The notes under the pieces were generated by a model that ran no database searches, had not been told where the DNA came from, and saw nothing but the letters and a program-made list of their open reading frames with translations. A program made the translations under genes and the position numbers. From Chrysomallon squamiferum (taxonomy: Eukaryota; Mollusca; Gastropoda; Neomphalida; Peltospiridae), in the NCBI GenBank assembly GCA_012295275.1, contig CM022667.1, positions 3,134,501 to 3,152,000 of the forward strand: a DNA stretch of 17,500 bases. The letters run 5' to 3'. Below are positions 9,231 to 17,178 of this stretch, piece after piece; within the stretch, counting starts at the first letter, position 1; every line of letters starts with the position of its first letter.

Positions 9231-9341
9231 TGTTTTATATATATATATATATATATGCATGTATGTATGCATGTATGTATGTATGTATGCATGTATGTAT
9301 GTATGTATGTATGTATGTATGTATGTATGTATGTATGTACG
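9168..9341 (+). repeat. Compound (ACAT)n-(TA)n-(GTAT)n microsatellite
   Basis: ACATACATACAT, two long (TA)n runs (about 9190-9218 and 9236-9257) and a (GTAT)n/(GCAT) run to 9339 follow each other. The left ACAT and right ATGT blocks are complementary, so the tract is a large inverted repeat. All open frames over it are low-complexity artefacts. Confidence 0.9.
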
Positions 9342-9554
9342 ATTGTTTTGGGGGAAATGTAATGGACATATGATTAAAATTCCGATTTTCTTTAAAGCTA
9401 GAATACTTTTTTTTTTTTTAAACGGAGCAAGCAGAAACATTTTAACAAGAACAATGATAAACTTTAAAATGATCACAAACACACATTAAAAACAGTTATC
9501 ACAAAAAAATATCATATACTTTACACAAGGCAACGCAGTCACTTTGACGATCGA

Positions 9555-9835
9555 TTAATCAGGGCCGGTGCAACCGTAAATAAAAGACGCGATCACCTAG
9601 CGCCCCCCACCATCTTGCAGGATGCCACGATTTTTGGCAACAGAGTCAGAAACGAGATTAACATTGTAACTCTTCTTCAATTGCACTTTACAGTTTTGTA
9701 CACGATCAACAGTCGTAACGTCAACAACAGTTCCAGGAAAGCAACAAACAGTAACATATTTATACACACTTTACACCTCCCCCGTGTTTTCCTAAGATTA
9801 GTACATGGACACGATTGGGTAATATTAGTTTAACC
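9555..9835 (+). mobile_element. Possible decayed DNA-transposon or dispersed-repeat fragment
   Basis: Sequence quality changes abruptly to GC-richer DNA at CAGGGCCGGTGCAACCGTA. It continues with GCGATCACCTAGCGCCCCCC and a segment with a partial palindrome (GCCACGATTTTTGGC). A CAGGGCCGG start is typical of terminal ends of many hAT-like elements. No matching inverted end, target duplication or transposase was seen. An open frame at 9615-9833 (72 residues) is unrecognised. Confidence 0.3.
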
Positions 9836-10135
9836 ATGACATCATAATTACGCCAGAATGATGTCATAAATATGTGTTCATTTTTTTTTTTTTTTTTTAA
9901 TGAAAAAAGGTTGGAATAATGATAGAACTCTATGACGTCATAAATAATGTCAGAATGATGTCATAAATATCTCATTATTACTATACCTTGTAACTATGAA
10001 TACTCCTCCTTGCTTCATCATCACACATTTCGCACTGTGACGTCGTTTTCCCTCCGAATTTTATTGTTTTTCATAATGGTTAACTGACAGTTCTATCTGA
10101 TGTTTATGATTGTTTTATTAATGCCGTGACGTCAG
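9836..10135. promoter_or_regulatory. Cluster of CRE-like TGACGTCA sites
   Basis: TGACATCA (9837), ATGATGTCAT (9859), TGACGTCA (9933), ATGATGTCAT (9956), TGACGTCG (10039) and TGACGTCA (10126) lie within 300 bases. Two of them sit in a 20-base direct repeat (CAGAATGATGTCATAAATAT at 9854 and 9951). These fit ATF/CREB-type binding sites, or they may simply be copies of a dispersed short repeat. Similar motifs recur at 13451-13493. Function is unproven. Confidence 0.3.
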
Positions 10136-10480
<345 letters not shown>

Positions 10481-10790
10481 ACTTTTATTATTATTACTAT
10501 TATTATTACTACTATTATTATTATGATTATTATTTATAACGTGATATATTATAACTATAATAACATAGCTAAAGACAAACGTTTTTTGAAAATCTTTCTC
10601 ATGTAAATATTTTCAAATTTATCACCTAATTCCCTTCTTTACCATTTGTTAGAAACACCAATGATTTATTTTATAAAGAGCAAAATAATAGCTACAGTCG
10701 ACTCTACCTCGAAGTCATACTAAATATATTTAAACTGTGTGTTATTACGACAGGTTTAATCTGTGTTTATTAATGAAATAAAAGACTTAC

Positions 10791-10925
10791 AACAGCCGTA
10801 TTCGTCTGAGTGGTCCTGGCAGTCGATGATGCCGTCACACTGTTTTCTCAGAGGCAAACACTCGATCTGGTTTTTACACATGAAACCGTTATAGCAGGGC
10901 GGAGGTCCGGCACTCGTCATATCAG
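10791..10925 (-). CDS. LDLa module 2 exon, minus strand CUB/LDLa gene
   Basis: This is the last clearly supported exon of the minus gene. It is bounded by TTGATTTCCAG and a GTAAGTC donor, enters with two bases and leaves with one (135 bases). It encodes SAGPPPCYNGFMCKNQIEC, then LPLRKQCDGIIDCQDHSDEYGC. All six LDLa cysteines and the calcium-binding acidic set (D-G-x-x-D-C-x-D-x-S-D-E) are present, so the fold should be intact. LDLa modules bind ligands outside the cell in a calcium-dependent manner. The next exon in transcription direction (lower coordinates) was not found. Confidence 0.92.
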
Positions 10926-11515
10926 CTGGAAATCAAACACATTTCTGTTATTCATTCATTCATTCATTCATTCATTTAAAGCAAAATATTAATTTACCAA
11001 TTCATTAATAATTGTTAATGCTGCTACTGACGTCGTAATGAAGACGATGAAGTAATAATAATGATGATGATGACTATGATCGACATAATGAGGAAATAAA
11101 TATAATTTTAAAAATTGGAAAAGAAAAACTGAACCAGCCAGAAAAAAACCCCAAAATAAATAAATAAATAAATAAATAAAAACAAACAAACAAAAAAGAT
11201 AAAAGATAAAAAAACCTGAAAAACGGACAACACAAGAATTTAAAATTGCAAACTTTTCATCAAATCTTTGGACAAAAACGAAATTGTAAATATATAAATG
11301 GTGCTTTTGTGCATATTCAACCCATATTAAAGTAGCAGTAATAGAATAACAGAGGTTGTGCCCTTTAGCCCGAATTTCTGATGGAAGTGTTCCTAATATA
11401 TTCATACTCACAATACAACGACTATGACGATTACAATATTTTAATAAGAATAATAAAACTGGCTAATTTCTGTGCACATGCATAACGCATCACACTTAAA
11501 AAATATTTCACTTAC
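10926..11515 (-). other. Intron between the two LDLa exons
   Basis: The intron contains an (ATTC)n tract (10947-10976), an (AATA)n tract (11156-11180) and long A-rich sequence. On the minus strand, around 11340-11411, a frame reads GTLPSEIRAKGHNLCYSI. This faintly resembles the P-(S/T)-E-(V/I)-R-(G/A)-K-G loop of major facilitator transporters. It lacks surrounding helices and may be a dispersed repeat, so no gene is called. Confidence 0.5.
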
Positions 11516-11689
11516 CAACATACGGCATCGACCATTTGAAACTGAGGCGCCACAGCGCGGACACGGAACAGTCTAGGGCGGGGTTCTCGTCAGAGTTATC
11601 TCCGCAGTGATCTATCCCGTCACACATCAGTTCCTGGTCAATGCAGTACAAGTTCTGACAGAGGTACTCAAAATAACCAGGACATCCCT
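11516..11689 (-). CDS. LDLa module 1 exon
   Basis: The exon lies between TTTCTTACAG and TTG|GTAAGT, with phase 1 in and phase 1 out (174 bases). It reads GCPGYFEYLCQNLYC, then IDQELMCDGIDHCGDNSDEN and PALDC. This is a complete LDLa module with six cysteines and the full calcium ligand set. A link SVSALWRLSFKWSMPYVA leads into the next module. The upstream junction makes a Glu codon with exon 12257-12469 and the downstream junction makes an Ala codon with 10791-10925. Both are in frame. Confidence 0.92.
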
Positions 11690-11974
11690 CTGTAAGAAAT
11701 ATTAAAATAATTATAACAAGTGTAGTATTTAATTAATTAATTTAAAAGAAAGATGGTTAAAACTGACGAGGACAAGAAATAATCAAGTAGGCTCAGTGAG
11801 TCCTGATATGCGAGTTCACTTTTTTGCAGTCTGCTGCTACCTGTTATCATCGTCTTCGTTGTCGTCGTTGTAGTTGTTGTTATTATTATTATCTCTAAAA
11901 TCCTGAAGATGGTAAAATAATATTATTTTTTTTTTTTGATTTCTACTATCACCATTTGGAAAATCAACAAATGA

Positions 11975-12090
11975 AAACTATACGAAAGACCGGAGAGACG
12001 ATGGAGGAATGAACTAGACAAGTACTGGAAAGAAACCGTCTGGAAGTGGAGAGCGCAAGACCGGAACCACATATAGAGGCTTTCACTTAA
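11975..12090 (+). mobile_element. Remnant of a reverse-transcriptase-type ORF (non-LTR element)
   Basis: Lying antisense within an intron of the minus gene, the + frame from 11975 reads KLYERPERRWRNELDKYW, then KETVWKWRAQDRNHI, then TAG. The pattern R-R-W-x-(D/N)-(D/E)-L-x-x-(Y/F)...W...AQDR-x-x-W matches the conserved C-terminal tail seen in many LINE-type polyproteins. The expected Trp after DRNH appears to have decayed close to the TAG. Only about 35 codons remain, so this is a short, inactive fragment. It was recognised from memory of the motif, not by search. Confidence 0.5.
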
Positions 12091-12256
12091 CATCAAGACA
12101 GTGCAGCTACATAATGATAATAATGATGATTACAATGATAAAACAATATTTTGTTTTAAAAAATCGATATACAATTTTTCATTATTAAATATCTATCATT
12201 TTGCATATGAATAATGCAATCATTCACGTCATAAGGATGACCCTGAAATTACTTAC

Positions 12257-12469
12257 CATCAGTTAAGTTTTTCACGGCTGTGAATACGAACGACAGCTTA
12301 TCCGTGCTGTAAAACCCCCCCTGCAGATGAATGTACAGCCCGTCCCCTGACGTGTAGTACGGCTGTACGTCTGTCAGGTTTTTTGCGGTGTAGCGATTTA
12401 AAAGTTTCCCTGTTGAAGTTGTCCCCTCTCTTATATCCAGTGTGTTAATTTTACCGTACTGTAACCAGC
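12257..12469 (-). CDS. Second half of CUB domain 3
   Basis: The exon is bounded by ATATTTCAG and GATG|GTAAGT, with phase 1 in and phase 1 out (213 bases, 71 codons). It reads WLQYGKINTLDIREGTT and, towards its end, GDGLYIHLQGGFYSTDKLSF followed by VFTAV. The final strands match the usual CUB ending, where a hydrophobic-alternating strand is followed by a G-F/S-x-x-F-x-x-x-(Y/F) pattern. N-glycosylation sequons NLT occur twice. It joins the preceding exon through a Gly codon and the following LDLa exon through a Glu codon. Confidence 0.85.
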
Positions 12470-12475
12470 CTGAAA

Positions 12476-12503
12476 TATAATAATATTAATGATAATGATA
12501 ATA

Positions 12504-12539
<36 letters not shown>

Positions 12540-12665
12540 TAAATAATAATAATAATAATAATAATAATTAATAAATAAATAAATAAATAAAAACAATAAT
12601 AATAGGAGTAGTAGTAGTAATAGTAATAAATTAGTAGTAGTAGTAGTAGTAAGAAGAAGAAGAAG
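12476..12665 (+). repeat. (AAT)n/(AAAT)n/(AGT)n/(AAG)n compound microsatellite
   Basis: The tract starts six bases beyond the acceptor of the CUB exon. On the gene's sense strand it is ATT/CTT/ACT-rich and so forms the pyrimidine-rich intron end. Tyr/Ile/Leu repeat frames over it are artefacts. Confidence 0.9.
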
Positions 12666-12710
12666 AAAAAGATGAAGAACAACAATCATAATATATATAC
12701 AGATATAAAG

Positions 12711-12853
12711 ATAGATTATAGATAGATAGATGGATAAATACAGATAGATAGATAGTTACTTGTACATATGAATATGTATGTGCTTATTTCAAGAAATAGC
12801 AATAAATAAATCAAATTAAAGAAAGAAAGAATAAAAGCAGAAAAAAGAAAAAG

Positions 12854-12881
<28 letters not shown>
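12711..12881 (+). repeat. (GATA)n, A-rich and poly-A tracts
   Basis: GATA repeats lie at 12711-12756. A-rich DNA follows and ends in a run of 28 A at 12854-12881, all in the intron between the two halves of CUB 3. Confidence 0.85.
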
Positions 12882-12884
<3 letters not shown>

Positions 12885-12952
12885 CATATGAAAAGCAACA
12901 GATAACAAACACAGCCTAATTTTCATAAAAAAATATTTGAAAATTTTCTTAC

Positions 12953-13123
12953 CATCACCTAGCAACACTTCTCTCATTCTGAGCACAACGCCATCTGGGA
13001 CGTTATCACCATGGCGATAGCGTTTGATGACCCAGATACAGTCGTAAAAGTGAGGCTGTGTTGATTTCTCTCCCGTGAAGTCAATCATACCTCCAGAACG
13101 CATCGGATGAGTGGCGCTGCAGT
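12953..13123 (-). CDS. First half of CUB domain 3
   Basis: The exon lies between CATTCATCCACAG and GATG|GTAAGA, with phase 1 in and phase 1 out (171 bases). It reads CSATHPMRSGGMIDFTGEK, then FYDCIWVIKRYRHGDNVPDG and VVLRMREVLLGDG. The spacing C-x(n)-G-G-x-I...Y-D-C-x-W-x-I is the classic CUB start: first disulphide pair, then the C-x-W strand, then a hydrophobic alternating strand. The exon continues in frame into 12257-12469. Confidence 0.9.
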
Positions 13124-13762
13124 CTGTGGATGAATGAACGAAAGAACGAATGAATGAAAGAAAAAGGAATGAATGAATAAAATAAACAAAAATAAATATT
13201 CAGTCTTGTTTTAATATATTACGACATCGATTAGAAATAAGGAATCTTGGTGAATTGGTCATACTTCCTAATCATCGATAATAATGTTTATAACTGTGTG
13301 TTTTATTAAGTATCACAAATTAAATATATCAAAATAAATAAATAAATAAATAAAAAAAATAAAAAATAAGAGAAAAGAAAGAAACTGGCGTTTAATAAAA
13401 ACTATACTCAGACGCAGTAAAATAGTGGTCTGACTAGAGGAGACATTTCAATGACGTTATTTTATGACATAACATGATGTCATGGTAACGTCATTGCTAT
13501 ATCTAACGCTAACATGGTAACAGTTTGACTAACGTCTTTTAATTGTACATGACATGTTTTCTTTTCTGTTCTTTTCTTTCTTTTCATTCTTTCTTTTTTC
13601 TTTTTTTTTTCAAATTCTTTCTTTCTTTTTTCTTTTTTTTTTTATTCTTTCTTTCTTTCTTTTTTTTTTTTTTTTAAATATTTAAACAAAATACGTAGAG
13701 CAAAAAATGTCTGTTGCAAAGTTTGTTTTTAAAAAGTCTAAAATGATGAATGTTAAAATTAC
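13124..13762 (-). other. Intron upstream of CUB 3 with TTTC and CRE-like tracts
   Basis: The intron holds a (GAAT)n tract at 13128-13175, an (AATA)n tract at 13334-13352, CRE-like phrases (ATGACGTTA, ATGATGTCAT, TAACGTCAT) at 13451-13493, and a TTTC/poly-T tract at 13560-13676. The last runs against the usual A-rich bias of the + strand here. No exon was found. Confidence 0.6.
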
Positions 13763-13792
13763 CTGTTCTAGGCTTATCTGGCCATTCTTTTT
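13763..13792 (-). CDS. 30-base linker microexon between CUB 2 and CUB 3
   Basis: The exon is bounded by ATATTTTTCAG and ACAG|GTAATT. It is exactly 30 bases, phase 1 in and phase 1 out, and encodes only KEWPDKPRT plus the shared flanking codons. It joins QFVSE of the CUB 2 exon to DCSATHP of the CUB 3 exon without breaking frame. Because it is phase-symmetric, skipping would remove ten residues of the inter-domain hinge and leave the rest of the protein intact, so it is a natural candidate for alternative splicing. Confidence 0.8.
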
Positions 13793-13842
13793 CTGAAAAA
13801 TATAATATTACATATAACGACGAAGTGCAGACAAATATACAC

Positions 13843-14016
13843 GCGAAAATACATGAAAATATATAAATTATGTGCTACGTTCCAAAACGATTAAAAAAAT
13901 GCGAAAATACATGAAAATATATACATTATGTGCTGCGTTCCATAACGATTAAAAAAATGCGAAAATACATGAAAATATATAAATTATGTGCTGCGTTCCA
14001 AAACGATTAAAAAATA
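13843..14016 (+). repeat. Three perfect-period 58-bp tandem repeats
   Basis: Copies start at 13843, 13901 and 13959 with GCGAAAATACATGAAAATAT. Each continues through ATTATGTGCTGCGTTCC and AACGATTAAAAAA. Copies differ at only a few positions, so the array is recent. It sits 35 bases from the CUB 2 donor. Confidence 0.95.
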
Positions 14017-14051
14017 TACAAAACGACGTTGATCTATAAATAACAATTTAC

Positions 14052-14220
14052 CTGACACAAACTGGTAAGAAGCTTTGAAGCCAGCAAACTCGCAACAGCC
14101 GTCTGACTTGGTTCCCGTGTCAAAAACGATCACGATTGTGTTAGAGTCAGAAACCATGACAAGTCGTCTGCCGCGCTCCAGAATTTCTGACGGTGAATTA
14201 GCAGACAGCCCGTCGTATAT
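14052..14220 (-). CDS. Second half of CUB domain 2
   Basis: The exon is bounded by GTATTTCAG and GTCAG|GTAAAT, entered at a codon boundary and left after one base (169 bases). It begins IYDGLSANSPSEIL; the Y-D-G following the D-x-V/L-x-I strand is a hallmark of CUB domains. It continues LVMVSDSNTIVIVFDTGT, SDGCCEFAGFKASYQFV. This is the usual final CUB pattern of alternating hydrophobic strands with G-F-x-x-x-Y. The CC pair is unusual and may give an extra disulphide. Confidence 0.9.
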
Positions 14221-14352
14221 CTGAAATACAGACATCTTAAATTAGTTTGTTGTGTGTGTCTGTCTGTGTGCGTGCGGCGTGAGTGCATTTAAATTGATAA
14301 ATATAAAAAAGTAGAAGTCTGATAAGACTGAGTCTCCAATGAACAATCTTCA

Positions 14353-14355
<3 letters not shown>

Positions 14356-14436
<81 letters not shown>
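14356..14436 (+). repeat. (CT)n microsatellite, ~81 bp, plus (AAT)n
   Basis: A CT run is followed by an (AAT)n tract at 14463-14492 and a poly-A run at 14650-14668, all in the intron between the two halves of CUB 2. Arg-Glu repeat frames over it are artefacts. Confidence 0.95.
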
Positions 14437-14438
<2 letters not shown>

Positions 14439-14459
14439 ATCCCTTTTCTACCCCCTCAA

Positions 14460-14493
<34 letters not shown>

Positions 14494-14818
14494 TCAAAAA
14501 CAATTTAAATGACACAAATAACAGTAGTTGTCAGCGGCAAAAATAGTAGAAAAGTTAGCGAACTTTCTAAAGCGGAAAAAACACCAAACCTACTTATGTT
14601 TCATTTCCTCCACTGAGTAAATGTTTGTTTATTTTGAAAACTGTATGTTAAAAAAAAAAAAAAAAAAAAGTCTAGTTGAGTAATTTTCATCATTTCTTTT
14701 TAGATTTTAAAATTATATTTAATATTTATCCGGAAATCCGGACCATATCCGAACCATATCAGATAAATGGTTCGGTACCTATAATAGTTATAGTAGTAGC
14801 TGTTGTATGTATTATTAC

Positions 14819-15012
14819 CTTGACCCGACTCTGCGGCGACACATCCCAGTCATCAAACATAAGTCTCACGTGACCGTAAGGGTCAAGGTTCTGGATCATG
14901 TACGTGAACGTCTCGCCGTTTATGGCGTAGCCGTTGGGGAAGTTTGGCGACGTCACTGTGCCGACGTGTTGTCCGTACTGCGCTACCATTCCTTGTCGAA
15001 ACTCGTTTTTAT
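14819..15012 (-). CDS. First half of CUB domain 2
   Basis: The exon is bounded by TTCATTCAG and CAAG|GTAATA, with phase 1 in and a codon boundary out (194 bases). It reads NEFRQGMVAQYGQHVGTVTS, then PNFPNGYAINGETFTYMIQN, then YGHVRLMFDDWDVSPQSRVK. G-x-V-x-S-P-N-F-P-x-G-Y is the signature CUB opening, and MFDDWDV...RVKIYDG, completed by the next exon, carries acidic residues at the usual calcium site. The first CUB cysteine pair is absent, as in four-cysteine-reduced CUB variants. Confidence 0.92.
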
Positions 15013-15255
15013 CTGAATGAAGAAAAACATTCACTTTTTTTACAAACTATAACTTTCTTTATCTCTACGATTTAGATGAATAATTTTAATAGAAACAGTT
15101 ACATGGGTAAAAAAATCATAATATATACCAGACTTGACTAAAATAGGAGCTTCAAATATAGCCAACGTTCGAACTTTTCGAACTTTGATATCATCATTAT
15201 ACTAAAAAACATACAACATTTAGCTAAGATAATCTAAACACTAAATTTAATCGGA

Positions 15256-15256
<1 letters not shown>

Positions 15257-15321
<65 letters not shown>

Positions 15322-15420
15322 AAGAAGAAGAACAACAACAACAACAACATATGAAGAAGAAGAAAACAACAACACTACATAATAACAACAACAACAACAA
15401 CAACAATAATAACAACAGTA
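15257..15420 (+). repeat. (AAT)n-(AAG)n-(AAC)n compound microsatellite
   Basis: Trinucleotide blocks run AAT, AAG, AAC with interruptions, in the intron upstream of CUB 2. Confidence 0.9.
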
Positions 15421-15581
15421 ACATTAGCAGCAACCTCTAACTGAATAATATAATATCGTCAGATCAGGATAATCACTGAGTTTAACACATTACAAGCCTC
15501 AAGCTGGTACGATTAATCGTACAGTGCGAACGCCCCCTTAAGACACCGCTTAACGTGAAATAGTGTTAAAGAATCACCTAC

Positions 15582-15766
15582 CTAAAATATCGTATCTTAT
15601 TCTGAACTTTTTGCCAGACGCTAGCGAGGAGTTGGAAAGACAGTGAGTAAGCTTGAGGTGGGCAGAGATAGATTCGTACACCTCGCCACTGCTACCAGAG
15701 AAATAACTCGAGTTAGAGATCGAACGATAGGGGTGATCGATCTCATACAGGAAGAGGTGATCACAG
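15582..15766 (-). CDS. Exon continuing the N-terminal CUB-like region
   Basis: The exon lies between TTATTATTTCAG and TTTTAG|GTAGGT, entered with one base and left with one (185 bases). It reads CDHLFLYEIDHPYRSISNSS, YFSGSSGEVYESISAHLKLT, HCLSNSSLASGKKFRIRYDI. It follows the CUB start in 16697-16950 and could form its second half: C-x-H-L-x-(L/V)-Y-E/D near its start fits the CUB loop before the Y-D-G position, and F-R-I-R-Y-D-I fits a final strand. Three NSS sequons are present. The acceptor's pyrimidine tract is supplied by the adjacent microsatellite. Confidence 0.8.
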
Positions 15767-15767
15767 C

Positions 15768-15779
15768 TGAAATAATAAC

Positions 15780-15857
<78 letters not shown>

Positions 15858-16060
15858 AATAATAATAATAATAACAATAATAACAATAATAATAATAACA
15901 ATTATAACAATAATAATAATAACAATAACAATAATAATAACAATAATGCCAATAACAACAATAATAATAAAAATAACAATAATAACAATAACAATAATAA
16001 CAATAATAACAATAACAAAATAACAATAATAACAATAATAATAATAATAATATAATACTC
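15768..16060 (+). repeat. ~290-bp (AAT)n/(AAC)n interrupted microsatellite
   Basis: Almost pure AAT and AAC triplets abut the CUB-like exon. On the transcribed sense strand they are ATT/GTT. Ile/Thr and Tyr/Cys repeat frames are artefacts. GAT triplets follow at 16101-16141. Confidence 0.95.
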
Positions 16061-16384
16061 AACAACAACAACAAATAAAAAAATGTATAAATACTAATAC
16101 TAATGATGATGATGATGATAATTATGATGACGATGATGATAAAAAAAACAAGAAATAAATAACAAATAACAAACTGATAATAACAGAAGTGATGATGATA
16201 CAGGTCGCCAAATGTTTATTCGAATATCCGAAAACGGAAATAATATCAGTAACAGTGCCAGATAATGTCAGTACATTGATGTTGATGCTTAAATAATGAC
16301 AAAGATGATGGATATGATGAAAGTTCATTGTGTATTGATTCTGAAATATCTCATCGCGATGGAACAAACTATGTTGTGAATGTT

Positions 16385-16387
<3 letters not shown>

Positions 16388-16449
<62 letters not shown>
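16388..16449 (+). repeat. (GT)n microsatellite, ~62 bp
   Basis: A pure GT run lies in the intron upstream of the CUB-like exon. Confidence 0.95.
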
Positions 16450-16450
<1 letters not shown>

Positions 16451-16696
16451 CATAGTTAAGAGTATGTGAAATATTTTCTCAAAATAATTTCCATATGAAT
16501 GAGTGAAAAAGAAACCATAAACAAATTATTCAAATTGTTTCTTTTTTAAACTAATACCTTGTAAACCCAGTAAGTAAAAAAATAAATAAAAAAATAAAAA
16601 AAAAAGAAGAAGAAAGTAAAAAATGTATACTTTATAATTAACACAATTAACAAAGACTGGCAGCCAACCGAAATGAAATAATTATTTGCAAATTAC

Positions 16697-16950
16697 CCTG
16701 GAATGCAGCTGTCATGGTGATACTTCCGTAAATGCGACTTGGAGATGATGCATTCTGGGAATTGTACGTCTTCGAATTTCAAACGTATTTTGCACGTGCT
16801 GCACGCTCGTATCCGAACTCTCGCACCACAAACCGTTGTACATCTGTGAGGAGTAAGATTCCGGGTATTTCTGAGAAGCTATGTGTCCATAGTCTCCCTT
16901 CTCTGTCCTTATTAAAATGTTCCTCTTTGTTTTCTTACAACTAGTTGTAC
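16697..16950 (-). CDS. First visible exon: N-terminal CUB start, with a one-base frameshift
   Basis: The donor is CCAGG|GTAATT. The acceptor is most likely AATCTAG (exon from 16950); an AG ending at 16941 would shorten it by ten bases in the same frame. The first frame reads SCKKTKRNILIRTEKGDYGH, IASQKYPESYSSQMYNGLWC, a good CUB opening (G-x-I-x-S-x-x-Y-P-x-x-Y...W-C). After Glu it degenerates and stops at 16712. The neighbouring frame takes over with VRIRACSTCKIRLKFEDVQF, then PECIISKSHLRKYHHDSCIP, and exits in the right phase for 15582-15766. One surplus base at about 16818-16824 (GCGAGAG) explains this. Assembly error, allele or pseudogene cannot be told apart here. Confidence 0.8.
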
Positions 16951-17108
16951 CTAGATTAACATTAACAATAACAACATCAGCACCAATAAGAATAAGAATA
17001 ACAAAAACAACAACACAACAGTAATAATAATAATAATAATGTGATGATGATGATAACAAGAATGAGAATTACAAAAGCATACAATTATAGAGAAATAAAG
17101 CTACTTAC

Positions 17109-17178
<70 letters not shown>

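Noticed and set aside
9156-9489. Open frames of about 60-108 residues on both strands
   Set aside because: They consist of Tyr/Ile and Met/Cys/Tyr/Val runs produced by the TA and GTAT microsatellites.
9615-9833. 72-residue + strand protein
   Set aside because: It has no recognisable domain, lies in a probable repeat fragment, and has no splice or promoter context.
13843-14016. CRISPR-like array
   Set aside because: The 58-bp units are contiguous, with no unique spacers, and lie in a eukaryotic intron.
14237-14440. Arg-Glu repeat protein on the minus strand
   Set aside because: It is a translation of the CT microsatellite.
15574-16074. 166-residue minus frame including a long Tyr/Cys run
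   Set aside because: Only the part below 15767 is an exon. The rest is the ATT/GTT microsatellite beyond the acceptor.
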